Positions 26,787-35,507 of a DNA stretch of 64,000 nucleotides are shown one piece after another (positions within the stretch are counted from its first letter, which is position 1; every line of letters begins with the position of its first letter). The notes under the pieces are model-generated. The model was not told the DNA's origin and did no database searches. It was given only the letters and a program-made list of their open reading frames with translations. Both the position numbers and the translations under genes were made by a program. This DNA comes from an uncultured Saprospiraceae bacterium (GTDB lineage: Bacteria; Bacteroidota; Bacteroidia; Chitinophagales; Saprospiraceae): contig CALFBH010000012.1 in the NCBI GenBank assembly GCA_937951615.1, positions 1 to 64,000 of the forward strand, written 5' to 3'.

Positions 26787-28316
26787 ATGCCCATTGCTAA
26801 GTCAAGTGAACTTTTCAGTTTAGTCAAATCCCTTTCTAAAGCAGAGAAGAGGAACTTCAAACTATATGCGGGTAGAAACCATAAGCAAGGACAACTAAAA
26901 TTTATAGAGCTATTTGATGTTTTAGAGAAGGCAAAAACTTATGATGAACATCAAATTCTGAAAGACTTAAAAGGAGTACCGAAAAGAAAACTTGTCAATC
27001 TAAAAAGACACCTATACACACAAATATTGAACAGCCTGCGGGTCATCACTGTCTCAAAAAGGCCTAATGTTGAATTGAGAGGCTTAATAGATTACGCTTA
27101 CATACTTTATGATAAAGCGTTTTATATAGAAGCCATTAAAATTTTGGATAAAGCAAAAAAACACGCAGAAAAATACAATATGTATTTTATGCACCTGACG
27201 ATCATAGAATTTGAAAAACGCATCGAGAGTCGTCATATTACGAGAAGCGGGCAGGACAAAGCGTATGCTTTGATTGAGGAGTCAGCGAAAATCAATAAAA
27301 AGGTGTCGGCGGCTACTCATCTAAGTAATCTACGCACCCATCTTCATGGCAGGTATCTTCAAAATGGACATTGCCGATCAATAGAAGAAAAGACTGAGTT
27401 GGAAGCATTTTTTGAATCAGGGCTTCAGGAGGTTAGGGAAAATGAATTGGGTCCAGTCGAAAAAGTATATTTGTATCAATCTTATGTATGGTATAACCAC
27501 ATCCTGTTGGATTTTAGAAGCTGCTTAAAGTATGCTGAAAAGTGGTTGTACCTGTTGGAATCAGAACCAGAAATGATAGATAGAGATGTGGATCTTTATT
27601 TGAGAGCATTTCATTACATACTGAGTTCGTGTTTTCACTTACGGGAAAAAGAGAAGTTAAATACTTTCCTCCTGAAAGTGGAAGCTTTCAGAAAATCAAA
27701 TTATAAGCGATTTAATCAGCTTTCCAAAATCATCTCTTTTCAATATGTCCATAGTGCGCGATTAAACAAAATCATTATCCATGGAAATTTTGAGGATGGG
27801 CAGCAAGTGATTTCAAGGACACTTAAAAGAATCAGGAAGTATCAATTAAATCTGGATGCACACAGGATATTGGTTTTCTATTTTAAAATTGCCTGGATAT
27901 ATTTCGGCAATAAAAATTATGCGAAGTCTATCTTTTATCTAAATAAAATCGTGAATGACGAACTGCCCAAATTGAGGGAAGATTTACAGATTTATTCCCG
28001 ACTGATGTTTTTGATGTGCCATTATGAATTGGGTAATTATGATATGTTCAAATACTCCATCAAAACGTTCAAACCTTATTTCAAAAAACTGGAAAATGCT
28101 TATCCATTGCAGGAAATTACACAAGCTACATTTTTGAAATTGGCAGCTGCGCCAAAAGCCGAGCACAAAACAATCATGAAAAACGCATTGACTCAGCTTA
28201 AAGTACTCCAGGAAAATAGTTTTTATAATGTTTCATTCACTTATCTCGATGTAATCAGCTGGCTGGAAGCCAAAATTACTGATCGGGCATTATCTGAAAT
28301 TATACGTCGGTTTTAA
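26787..28316 (+). CDS. Helical-repeat (TPR-like) protein of unknown function
   Basis: A 509-residue, soluble, strongly helical, basic protein without signal peptide. The start (KSSELFSLVKSLSKAEKRNFKLY) and the helical pairs that follow (e.g. KAFYIEAIKILDKAKKHAEKYN; NKNYAKSIFYLNKIV) look like degenerate TPR units. This type of protein is widespread in Bacteroidota without known function. It is transcribed divergently from the PII/amt/GOGAT cluster, sharing a 140-bp spacer, so co-regulation is possible but unproven. Confidence 0.65.
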   Translation: MPIAKSSELFSLVKSLSKAEKRNFKLYAGRNHKQGQLKFIELFDVLEKAKTYDEHQILKDLKGVPKRKLVNLKRHLYTQILNSLRVITVSKRPNVELRGLIDYAYILYDKAFYIEAIKILDKAKKHAEKYNMYFMHLTIIEFEKRIESRHITRSGQDKAYALIEESAKINKKVSAATHLSNLRTHLHGRYLQNGHCRSIEEKTELEAFFESGLQEVRENELGPVEKVYLYQSYVWYNHILLDFRSCLKYAEKWLYLLESEPEMIDRDVDLYLRAFHYILSSCFHLREKEKLNTFLLKVEAFRKSNYKRFNQLSKIISFQYVHSARLNKIIIHGNFEDGQQVISRTLKRIRKYQLNLDAHRILVFYFKIAWIYFGNKNYAKSIFYLNKIVNDELPKLREDLQIYSRLMFLMCHYELGNYDMFKYSIKTFKPYFKKLENAYPLQEITQATFLKLAAAPKAEHKTIMKNALTQLKVLQENSFYNVSFTYLDVISWLEAKITDRALSEIIRRF

Positions 28317-28420
28317 TTTTGTCTTTTAGAAAGGTTTTGTTTCTTACGAGAGACTTTGTCCCTCGCTGACCTATTTCACTCTTTCAGAGTTTAGTGCAAC
28401 TTGGGCTAATAAGACAAAAA

Positions 28421-28456
28421 GCAGGGCGGCTTAGGAATCCTCCCAAGCCGCCCTGC
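28421..28456 (-). terminator. Strong terminator of the adhesin gene
   Basis: GCAGGGCGGCTT (28421-28432) pairs perfectly with AAGCCGCCCTGC (28445-28456). On the minus strand the stem is followed by TTTTTGTCTTATT. It ends the 1410-residue gene, 55 bp after its stop. Confidence 0.85.
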
Positions 28457-28471
28457 TCAAAAAGTTCTTCA

Positions 28472-28512
28472 ATTGAATTTGAATTTGACGTTTGTATTTG
28501 AATTTGAATTTT
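28472..28512 (+). repeat. Partial copy of the TTTGAATTTG element
   Basis: Words TTGAATTTGAATTTGACG and TTTGTATTTGAATTTG lie between the adhesin stop and its terminator. They match the 3' part of the ~90-bp element. Confidence 0.6.
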
Positions 28513-31500
28513 TAATTCATCAAAGTAACACTACCCGTCAATTCAATATCTTTATTCTCAAAAGTGGTCAAAATAATCAAATAAGTATAAGCATCGCCGA
28601 CCTGCTTTTTGCCTCTGAAGGTGCCATCCCAACGAGCAGCAACATCATCATGCACCACCTCACCCCAGCGATTAAAGACCTTGAAGGTCGTGACTTGCGT
28701 ACTACCATTGACCACAGGACCGAAGTCATCATTCAGACCATCAGCATTTGGTGAAAATACATTGGGAATTGCCCAGAGACTGCTATCGATAATGGTGACG
28801 ACAACTTCATCCGTCACCACACAGCCATTCAGCGTTGCAGTTACTGTATAAGTAATTGTGCCGACTTGCGTAGCATCTTCACTAAAGGAATCACCCGTAT
28901 AAGTCGAGCCATCACTTCCCGTCCAGGTATAAGTAAGGGCTGCATCTGGAAACTCAACACCAACATCATAAGTATCGCCAACTTCTACAATTTGGTCATC
29001 GCCAGCCAGTACACTAAAAGGTGCTACGACATCCAAAACCTGCTGTGCTATGCCTGTACAACCCTGATCATCTGTGACCGTCACAAAGTACGTTCCACCT
29101 GTATTCGCATTGATGGTAGAAACCGTATCACCAGTCGACCACATATAAGAAGCAAAATCGCCAGCATAAAGATTCACCGATTCATAAAAACAGAAACTAG
29201 TCGGTCCATCAGCAAGAATCAGTGGTGTGGCGGCTGTAGTTGGGAATATATCCACCTGCTCAGTTGCTTGACAACCATTAGCATCTTCTACAATAACATC
29301 ATAAGTTCCGCTAGGCAGTTCATCAAAGAAACTGACCGCCTGGAAAGTAGTGCCGCCATCTATGCTATACTGATAAACTGGCGCGCCGCCGGAAGCAAAT
29401 ATATCCAATGCGCCATCCAGTTTATTACAAGTGCTTGGTGTAATAAGAATACTATCCAAGACAGGTACACCAACAGAAGTCATGGTGAATACCTGTGCCG
29501 TCTGGCAACCATTAGCATCTTCGATCAGGATATTATAAGTATTGGGCAGTAAGCCCGAAAATACATTGCCACTTTGGTAATTTTGTCCATTATCGAGACT
29601 GAACTGATAGGGGAGGGTACCACCGCTGACAATAATGGAAATTGCTCCATTGTCTTCATCACAAATAGAATCATCAACGTCAATATTGTCAATATTCAAT
29701 CCGCCTGCATCCATCAATACCACCTGCTCAAAGGATTCACAGCCCGCAGCATCTTGTACGATAATATCGTAAATGCCAGCTCCAAGTCCGTTGAATACTG
29801 AATTGCTTTGGAAACTTACACCGCCGTCTATGCTATAAGAAAGTCCAGGCGTTCCGTTACCCGCTGTGATAATGATGCTACCATCTATATTGCCACAAGT
29901 CGGATGCTCAGAAGCGACAGTATTGATCTCAGGAGCAGTTGCGCCATTGACGATGGCTTGCCCTGTAGTTTCACAGCCGAGAAAATCGACTACAACAACT
30001 TCATATACACCAGCAGCTACATCGCTAAACAAGCTGTCACCTTGGAAGGTCAGTCCGCCATCTATACTAAATTCGTAATTGGGTGTGCCGCCGTTCATGC
30101 TGATATCAATCGCACCATCATCTTCTCCACATGCTGCATTGCTGATGTCGATAGCTGTGATGATCGGATCATTGAGTCCTATGATATCGACAATCTGTAT
30201 AGACAAACATCCATTGGCATCCTGTACGACTACATTAAACGTATTTGGCGATAAGCCGCTAAATAAACCGGAGTTCTGATAACTCACGCCATTATTGATA
30301 CTAAATTCATAAGGAGGCGTACCGCCATTGGCATTGATAAGCAATGTGCCATCGGCAATATTACAGGCCGTTGGCGAAGTTGTGCTGATACTGCTGATGA
30401 CTGATCCATCTGTTGTAATAATAGCAATGTCTTCCACTTCACAACCTGCGGCATCGCGTATAATGACGGTGTATTGACCAGGTGCGAGGTTGGTGAATGT
30501 TGCGCCAGTTTGGTAATTTATACCATCAATGCTATACTCGTAAGGCGTTGTTCCATCTGCGGCATAAGCCGTGATAACTGCATTATCATCTCCACAAGTC
30601 GCATTGCTGATGTCGAAATTGGAAACCACTGGTCCACCTGCCTGAAACAAGCTGATCTGTGCCGTAGCACGACAACCCAGAAAATCTTCGACTATAATTT
30701 CATAAACACCATCAGGCAAATCATTAAAAGTATTAGAACCCTGGAAAGTTGTTCCATTATCAATGCTGTATTCAAAATTTGGATTACCAGTGCCGCTTTC
30801 AAGCAGGATTTCTATAAAACCATCTTCTTCGCCACACATTGGATTGACGGCATAAATGCTGTCAATGACTGGTGCTGTTGGATCTATCAGATCTACAATT
30901 AGTGTATCATAACAACCTCCGGCGTCCATGACGACAAGGTTATACGTATTTGCGCCAAGCCCGGTAAAAACCGAAGAAGCGCCGTAAACCATACCATTAT
31001 TATTGCTATACATATAAGGTGCTGCACCGCCACTGGCGAAGATTTCAATACTGCCATCATAAGAACCGCAAGAACTTGGGTCATCCAATGCAGCAAAATC
31101 TATTTGTACATCAGTAGAAGTGCCTACGGAGACTTGTCCGCTCGTTTGGCAGCCAGTCGCATCTTCCACACAAACATCATAAGTGCCTGGAGAAAGGTCA
31201 AGGAAAGTATTGGACGATTGGAAGGTCACGCAGTTGTCGAGGCTGTACATATAGTTCTGTACGCCACCGATGGCACTGACATAAACGATTCCATTGTCTT
31301 CTCCGCAGGAAGTATTGACAGAGCCGATAGTACTGATTTCAATATTAGTAGTTGAACCACCGACGATGTAAGTACCTTGTCCTGTACATCCATTGGCGTC
31401 AGTTACCGTGACGCTGTATGAGCCGGGGGCAAGTGCGCTTATGCTTGATGCCGTTGAACCATTATTCCAGATATAAGTTAATGGTGGCGCACCCGCAGGC

Positions 31501-32744
31501 GCATCTACGCTGACACTACCAGTGTTTTGTCCGACACAGCCCGCGTTCACAACAGTCGCATCTAAGCTGAGGGACGGGAGTATAGTTATATTGATTGAGG
31601 CTGAACCAGAGCAACCTGCTCCATCGGATACAGATACAGCGTACAAACCAGATTGTGTAGCTGTGATCGTTTGTCCTGTAGCAGTGCCGATTGGTGTTGT
31701 CCAGTTGTAAGTAGTATAACCTGCTGTGGCAGTCAGTATCGTGCTCGCGCCATTGCAAAGCAAGGTGTCGCCAGCGATGCTCAATGCAGCTATGCCACCA
31801 TAGGATACGGCTACAGTATCTACCACATCTACAGAGGCATTACAGCCGGAATAATTGGCTGCTACTGTATATTCAGTTGGTGCGCCGGGGCAGACGGTTA
31901 CCGTCAGTCCAGTTGCAATTTCTATACCCATATCATCATACCAACTTACTGCGGTCGTAGAAACGCCATCTGGCGAAATTCGCCAGGCTTCGTTCATATT
32001 TGTCCATTGTGTTGGGAAATTATAATTATTAATCACCAATGCTTGTGTAGCTGTCGCATCCTGAATACCCATGATAGCTGCGCCATTATCCCAAGCTGTA
32101 CAAAGAGGCTTGTTTGCCACATATATATCTATGACATTTGTCGTTTCATAAATGACAATTTGCTGGGTAGCAAGATCATAATTACAGCCAAACATAGGTA
32201 CTTGATCCCAACTGATGACTGCTGCCCGACAGGGAGCTGTTCCTATAATATCATAATATATCTGCCCGCCAACTCCAGGGTCTATGTCATGAAAAGGCGA
32301 CATAATGGAGTTGAGTACATCCATATTGCCAGGAATTCCGTTGGCAATAGCCCAATTGCTAAAACCATTGGCAAAAGCCGCATTAAAAGAGACTACACCA
32401 TTTGAGCTTATAACAAATTGATTATAAGTATCTTCATAAAAACAAAAATCAAAAGGGAGTGCAATCACATCAGACCATATATCGTCAGTACCAATCAATA
32501 TCGGCGTACCAACATTATAAGGAAAAGGAGTATAAGGGATAGAGTCGTAAACATAAGAGGAGGTTTCTGCACCACCGACCAGTGTAGCAGTAAAATCCAC
32601 ACATTCACCAGGACAAATGCTCTGATCTGGGCCGCCATCTACCTCGGGGCATCCCGGGAAATTTTGTGCTTGAATGCTTTGGGAAAAACTAAGTGTTATA
32701 ATTAAAAAAGATAGACACTTCGTCCAATTGTAAATAGTTTTCAT
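28512..32744 (-). CDS. SprB-like repeat surface adhesin with type B T9SS C-terminus
   Basis: A 1410-residue exported protein. After the signal peptide (FLIITLSFSQSIQAQ) comes a non-repetitive ~270-residue region and PKD/SprB-type Ig segments. One SprB-like repeat is followed by nine tandem units of ~75 residues, each with a CGxxDGxIxIxxxGGxxPYxYS start and a GxYxVxVxDxxGC end (roughly 29,240-31,330). The C-terminal ~85 residues are the gliding-motility-associated CTD (IPNVFSPNADGLNDDF; FNRWGEVV; WDGTFRGK; DAYTYLI), a type B T9SS signal. Related SprB proteins move along the cell surface as gliding adhesins. It is a single gene with its own terminator. Confidence 0.9.
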   Translation of the reverse strand: MKTIYNWTKCLSFLIITLSFSQSIQAQNFPGCPEVDGGPDQSICPGECVDFTATLVGGAETSSYVYDSIPYTPFPYNVGTPILIGTDDIWSDVIALPFDFCFYEDTYNQFVISSNGVVSFNAAFANGFSNWAIANGIPGNMDVLNSIMSPFHDIDPGVGGQIYYDIIGTAPCRAAVISWDQVPMFGCNYDLATQQIVIYETTNVIDIYVANKPLCTAWDNGAAIMGIQDATATQALVINNYNFPTQWTNMNEAWRISPDGVSTTAVSWYDDMGIEIATGLTVTVCPGAPTEYTVAANYSGCNASVDVVDTVAVSYGGIAALSIAGDTLLCNGASTILTATAGYTTYNWTTPIGTATGQTITATQSGLYAVSVSDGAGCSGSASINITILPSLSLDATVVNAGCVGQNTGSVSVDAPAGAPPLTYIWNNGSTASSISALAPGSYSVTVTDANGCTGQGTYIVGGSTTNIEISTIGSVNTSCGEDNGIVYVSAIGGVQNYMYSLDNCVTFQSSNTFLDLSPGTYDVCVEDATGCQTSGQVSVGTSTDVQIDFAALDDPSSCGSYDGSIEIFASGGAAPYMYSNNNGMVYGASSVFTGLGANTYNLVVMDAGGCYDTLIVDLIDPTAPVIDSIYAVNPMCGEEDGFIEILLESGTGNPNFEYSIDNGTTFQGSNTFNDLPDGVYEIIVEDFLGCRATAQISLFQAGGPVVSNFDISNATCGDDNAVITAYAADGTTPYEYSIDGINYQTGATFTNLAPGQYTVIIRDAAGCEVEDIAIITTDGSVISSISTTSPTACNIADGTLLINANGGTPPYEFSINNGVSYQNSGLFSGLSPNTFNVVVQDANGCLSIQIVDIIGLNDPIITAIDISNAACGEDDGAIDISMNGGTPNYEFSIDGGLTFQGDSLFSDVAAGVYEVVVVDFLGCETTGQAIVNGATAPEINTVASEHPTCGNIDGSIIITAGNGTPGLSYSIDGGVSFQSNSVFNGLGAGIYDIIVQDAAGCESFEQVVLMDAGGLNIDNIDVDDSICDEDNGAISIIVSGGTLPYQFSLDNGQNYQSGNVFSGLLPNTYNILIEDANGCQTAQVFTMTSVGVPVLDSILITPSTCNKLDGALDIFASGGAPVYQYSIDGGTTFQAVSFFDELPSGTYDVIVEDANGCQATEQVDIFPTTAATPLILADGPTSFCFYESVNLYAGDFASYMWSTGDTVSTINANTGGTYFVTVTDDQGCTGIAQQVLDVVAPFSVLAGDDQIVEVGDTYDVGVEFPDAALTYTWTGSDGSTYTGDSFSEDATQVGTITYTVTATLNGCVVTDEVVVTIIDSSLWAIPNVFSPNADGLNDDFGPVVNGSTQVTTFKVFNRWGEVVHDDVAARWDGTFRGKKQVGDAYTYLIILTTFENKDIELTGSVTLMN
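29240..31330 (-). repeat. Nine tandem ~225-bp coding repeats in the adhesin
   Basis: Each unit encodes ~75 residues with conserved Cys, GG, PYxYS, F-L-PGxY and GC positions. The units have clearly diverged at DNA level, so the array is old rather than newly expanded. Boundaries are approximate. Confidence 0.8.
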
Positions 32745-32756
32745 CGTGGAGATTTA

Positions 32757-32800
32757 TAAGTTTAAGTACAAGATTAAGTTTAAAACAAAAAACTTATATT
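32757..32800. repeat. AAGTTTAAG words upstream of the adhesin gene
   Basis: ATAAGTTTAAGTACAAG and ATTAAGTTTAAAAC words begin 12 bp before the adhesin start codon and resemble the arms at 10993-11093. Confidence 0.5.
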
Positions 32801-32873
32801 GTAAAATACAGACACTATATGAAAACAGAAACCGAACTAATAAGATATTTTTTACATAAAAATGACATCTATA

Positions 32874-33425
32874 TTATTTCAATTCGCCGCTATCCAATAA
32901 TAGTTTTGTTTTAAAGATAGTCACCAGAGACAATCCATCCTGAATATCTCCCCGCATTGCCATCTCAAATACTTCCTGAAAGGGGAGCTTTTTTACTTGT
33001 AAATCCTCTGTATCTTCTGGTTCAGCTTCACCAAAGCTAAGGTGTTGCGCAACATAAGCCACGCCCAATTCGTCCGTGACCGAATTAGAAGTATTCATAT
33101 CGAGAATTTTTGTCCATTTTTTTGCAGTAATGCCTGTTTCTTCCAGCAACTCACGCTGTGCAGATGCCAGTGCAGACGAGCCTTCTGGTCCGCCACCTTC
33201 CGGTATTTCCCAACTGTATTCATTAAGCGTATAACGGAATTGCCCAACAATCCAGGTATTGAGGTCTTCATCGAGCGGAAGAATCCCGATAGCCAGATTT
33301 TTAAAACCAACAACTCCATAGATACCTGGACCACCCGCAGGATTGAGCACCTGATATTCGGTGACTTTAATCCAAGGATTTTCATATTCTACTTTGCCCG
33401 ACAGGGTAGTCCATGGATTTTTCAT
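32874..33425 (-). CDS. Nudix hydrolase (ADP-ribose pyrophosphatase-like)
   Basis: A probable nucleoside diphosphate-X hydrolase of 183 residues, with the organisation of ADP-ribose/ADP-sugar pyrophosphatases (EYENPWIKVTEYQVLNPAG start; TWIVGQFRYTLNEYSWEIPEGG). The Nudix box is GGPEGSSALASAQRELLEET: the metal-binding REXXEE core is present, but the Glu expected eight residues before the Arg is Ser. The Mg-binding glutamates are retained, so activity is likely. The substrate cannot be told. It diverges from yidD across a 110-bp spacer. Confidence 0.85.
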   Translation of the reverse strand: MKNPWTTLSGKVEYENPWIKVTEYQVLNPAGGPGIYGVVGFKNLAIGILPLDEDLNTWIVGQFRYTLNEYSWEIPEGGGPEGSSALASAQRELLEETGITAKKWTKILDMNTSNSVTDELGVAYVAQHLSFGEAEPEDTEDLQVKKLPFQEVFEMAMRGDIQDGLSLVTIFKTKLLLDSGELK

Positions 33426-33520
33426 CTTTTATTATTATTTTGAAGAAAGATGCCCAAAAATAGATAAAAATACGCTTATTCACTTGTAAAAAGAGCAATA
33501 AAAACCTGCTCTAAATTCCG

Positions 33521-33528
33521 TAACTTTG
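33521..33528 (+). promoter_or_regulatory. TAnnTTTG element 7 bp before yidD
   Basis: TAACTTTG ends only 7 bp before the yidD ATG. If used, transcription would start at or almost at the start codon, giving a leaderless or nearly leaderless mRNA. Confidence 0.45.
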
Positions 33529-33535
33529 TCCTGTA

Positions 33536-33793
33536 ATGAATATCATTAAAAAAATATTTATCCTCCCCATTCGTTTTTATCAGGTGGCGATTTCTCCTTT
33601 ATTGGGACCAAACTGCCGCTACGATCCAAGCTGTTCACACTATATGGTGGGAGCAATAGAAGAATGGGGCGTCATCCGAGGAACTTGGATGGGACTGAAG
33701 CGCATTGGTCGCTGTCATCCCTGGGGTGGGCATGGGCATGATCCTGTTCCTAAAAAAGCACCAAAAAAACAAAAAACAAATTCCAAGAAGTGA
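33536..33793 (+). CDS. yidD: Membrane protein insertion efficiency factor YidD
   Basis: An 85-residue membrane-associated protein that helps YidC-dependent insertion of inner-membrane proteins. It carries the signature [22 protein letters not shown], close to the family consensus (CRFxPTCSxYAxEA), and the downstream [15 protein letters not shown]. The N-terminal amphipathic/hydrophobic helix ([20 protein letters not shown]) is present. It lies upstream of hemB, separated by the CACGACAA array, and away from yidC/rnpA. Confidence 0.92.
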   Translation: MNIIKKIFILPIRFYQVAISPLLGPNCRYDPSCSHYMVGAIEEWGVIRGTWMGLKRIGRCHPWGGHGHDPVPKKAPKKQKTNSKK

Positions 33794-33797
33794 AAAT

Positions 33798-33906
33798 AAT
33801 GTGTTGAAGTGTTGATGTGCGCATGTGTTGATGTGATTTTTTTGCTTCGCAAAAACACGACAACACGACAACACGACAACACGACAACACGACAACACGA
33901 CAACAC
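33798..33906. repeat. Arm plus (CACGACAA)n array upstream of hemB
   Basis: The upstream arm has GTGTTGAAGTGTTGATGTG and ATGTGTTGATGTG words, then a small TTTTTGC-ttc-GCAAAAA palindrome, then 6.4 copies of the 8-bp unit CACGACAA (33856-33906). The array ends 3 nt before the hemB ATG. The arm is partly complementary to the array. Confidence 0.85.
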
Positions 33907-33909
33907 AAA

Positions 33910-34896
33910 ATGAATATCAGACCAAGAAGAAATAGAAGAACAGAAGCCATTCGCAACATGGTGCGGGAAACCCGTATGACAAGCGACAACCTGATTTATC
34001 CTTTATTTTTAATGGATGGAAAAGGCATTAAAAGCGAAATCAGTTCCCTGCCGGGCAATTTTCGCTGGTCTTTGGATCAACTGATACCAGAAGTAGAAGA
34101 ATGCTTGGAATTAGGCTTGAAAAATTTTGTCATCTTTCCCGCAGTGGAGGAAGGACTGAAAGATAAAACAGCCACTTACAGCTATGCCGAGGATAATTTT
34201 TATCTAAAAGCAACACAAATTTTAAAAGAAAAATTCCCAGAAACCTGTTTGATTAGCGATGTAGCAATGGATCCATACAGCTCTGATGGACACGATGGAC
34301 TAGTAGAGAATGGACATATTTTAAATGACGAAACCTTGCCGATTTTAGCAAGAATGTCAGTGGCACAGGCACAGGCGGGCTTTGACATCATCGCACCTTC
34401 CGATATGATGGACGGGCGTGTAGGCGCAATACGGGAAGCACTAGATGCGGCAGGGTATACGGACACAGGCATCATGGCTTATACGGCTAAATACGCGAGT
34501 GCCTTTTACGGGCCATTTCGGGACGCCTTGGATTCTGCTCCCAAAGCTGGCGACAAGAAAACCTATCAAATGGATCCGGCAAATAAAATGGAAGGTTTGC
34601 GCGAAGCGATGCTCGATGAGGAAGAAGGAGCAGATTACCTCATGGTCAAACCAGCCTTGAATTATTTGGATGTCATTGCGCTGCTGAAAGAGAACACCAC
34701 GCTACCCATTGCAGCCTATCATGTAAGCGGAGAATGTGCGATGTTGATTGCTGCATGTCAAAATGGTTGGCTGGATTTTGAACAAGCGATGCCCGAAACT
34801 TTGTTAAGTATAAAAAGAGCAGGCACAGATGTTATTTTAACCTACTTTGCCAAGCAGTTTGCACGCATGGAACGTGGCTTGAAAATTAGTTTATAG
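33910..34896 (+). CDS. hemB: Delta-aminolevulinic acid dehydratase (porphobilinogen synthase)
   Basis: Condenses two 5-aminolevulinate molecules to porphobilinogen in haem biosynthesis. The 328-residue length is normal. Visible: the two Schiff-base lysine regions, YTAKYASAFYGPFRDA and MVKPALNYLDVI, and the metal-site segment DVAMDPYSSDGHDG. The latter has no cysteines, so the enzyme should be of the Mg-dependent rather than the Zn-dependent kind. The start is preceded directly by a CACGACAA array instead of a Shine-Dalgarno sequence. Fur lies next, consistent with iron/haem linkage. Confidence 0.96.
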   Translation: MNIRPRRNRRTEAIRNMVRETRMTSDNLIYPLFLMDGKGIKSEISSLPGNFRWSLDQLIPEVEECLELGLKNFVIFPAVEEGLKDKTATYSYAEDNFYLKATQILKEKFPETCLISDVAMDPYSSDGHDGLVENGHILNDETLPILARMSVAQAQAGFDIIAPSDMMDGRVGAIREALDAAGYTDTGIMAYTAKYASAFYGPFRDALDSAPKAGDKKTYQMDPANKMEGLREAMLDEEEGADYLMVKPALNYLDVIALLKENTTLPIAAYHVSGECAMLIAACQNGWLDFEQAMPETLLSIKRAGTDVILTYFAKQFARMERGLKISL

Positions 34897-35034
34897 ATGT
34901 GTTGTGGTGTTGATGTGCGCACGTGTTGATGTAATTCGTTTTGCGGATGTAGCGATAATTCATGAATTATCGCTACATCCGCAAAACAAACACGACAACA
35001 CGACAACACGACAACACGACAACACGACAACACG
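34897..35034. repeat. Arm, 48-bp palindrome and (CACGACAA)n array upstream of fur
   Basis: Same layout as before hemB: arm words GTGTTGTGGTGTTGATGTG and ACGTGTTGATGTAATTC (34899-34935), then a perfect 48-bp palindrome (34939-34986), then 5.5 copies of CACGACAA (34991-35034). The array ends 5 nt before the fur ATG. Confidence 0.85.
34939..34986. repeat. Perfect 48-bp palindrome with AATTCATGAATT core
   Basis: The left half TTTTGCGGATGTAGCGATAA and right half are exact complements around the core AATTCATGAATT. The 36-bp palindrome after nrdA (42592-42627) shares GTAG-N-AATTCATGAATT-N-CTAC. Confidence 0.9.
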
Positions 35035-35039
35035 AATAT

Positions 35040-35507
35040 ATGAATACACAAACCGACACCCTAGATCAGGTCAAAAAAATTCTGGAAGCGTATTTAATAG
35101 AAAAAAAGCTACGCAAGACACCAGAACGCTTTGCCCTGCTAGAAGCTATTTACACCCGCGACGATCACTTCGACGCGGAGACTTTGTATGTCGAGATGAA
35201 AGTCAAAAACTATAAGGTCAGTCGGGCAACCGTGTATAATACCCTCGATATTTTGCAGGAATGCAACCTGGTCATCAAGCATCAGTTTGGGAGCAAACTG
35301 GCTCGCTATGAAAAGTCATTTGGCTATAAGCAGCACGACCACCTCATCTGTGTACAATGTGATAAAATTCTGGAATTTTGCGATCCCCGTATCCGCAATA
35401 CGCAGAATATGATTGAGGAAATTTATGGATTCAAAATACAAAATCATTCGTTAAACTTTTATGGTACTTGTACCAATGAAAAATGTGAAGGCAAGCGCAA
35501 CCGATGA
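35040..35507 (+). CDS. Fur-family transcriptional regulator
   Basis: A 155-residue metal-responsive repressor. Visible: the winged-helix DNA-binding part (RKTPERFALLEAIY ... VSRATVYNTLDILQECNLV) and dimerisation/metal part (HDHLICVQCDKILEF). A structural zinc site is suggested by CVQC and the C-terminal CTNEKC. The start at ATG 35040 (MNTQTDTLDQVKKIL) was chosen: the upstream ATG at 34962 is the centre of the palindrome and would translate the CACGACAA array. The stop overlaps the trhO start by 4 bp (ATGA), so the two are coupled. Fe, Zn or peroxide sensing cannot be separated from sequence alone. Confidence 0.88.
   Translation: MNTQTDTLDQVKKILEAYLIEKKLRKTPERFALLEAIYTRDDHFDAETLYVEMKVKNYKVSRATVYNTLDILQECNLVIKHQFGSKLARYEKSFGYKQHDHLICVQCDKILEFCDPRIRNTQNMIEEIYGFKIQNHSLNFYGTCTNEKCEGKRNR

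Noticed and set aside
28866-32705. Long plus-strand open frames opposite the adhesin gene
   Set aside because: They are antisense to the tandem coding repeats, have Cys/Ile/Ser-rich compositions without domains, and are explained by the repeat's codon pattern.
33856-33906. CRISPR-like array at the CACGACAA repeats
   Set aside because: Units are 8 bp, contiguous and without spacers; no cas genes in the window.
34962-35039. N-terminal extension of the Fur protein from an upstream ATG
   Set aside because: The ATG is the centre of a 48-bp palindrome and the extension would be translated CACGACAA array (Thr/Arg/Gln/His-rich), unlike any Fur N-terminus.
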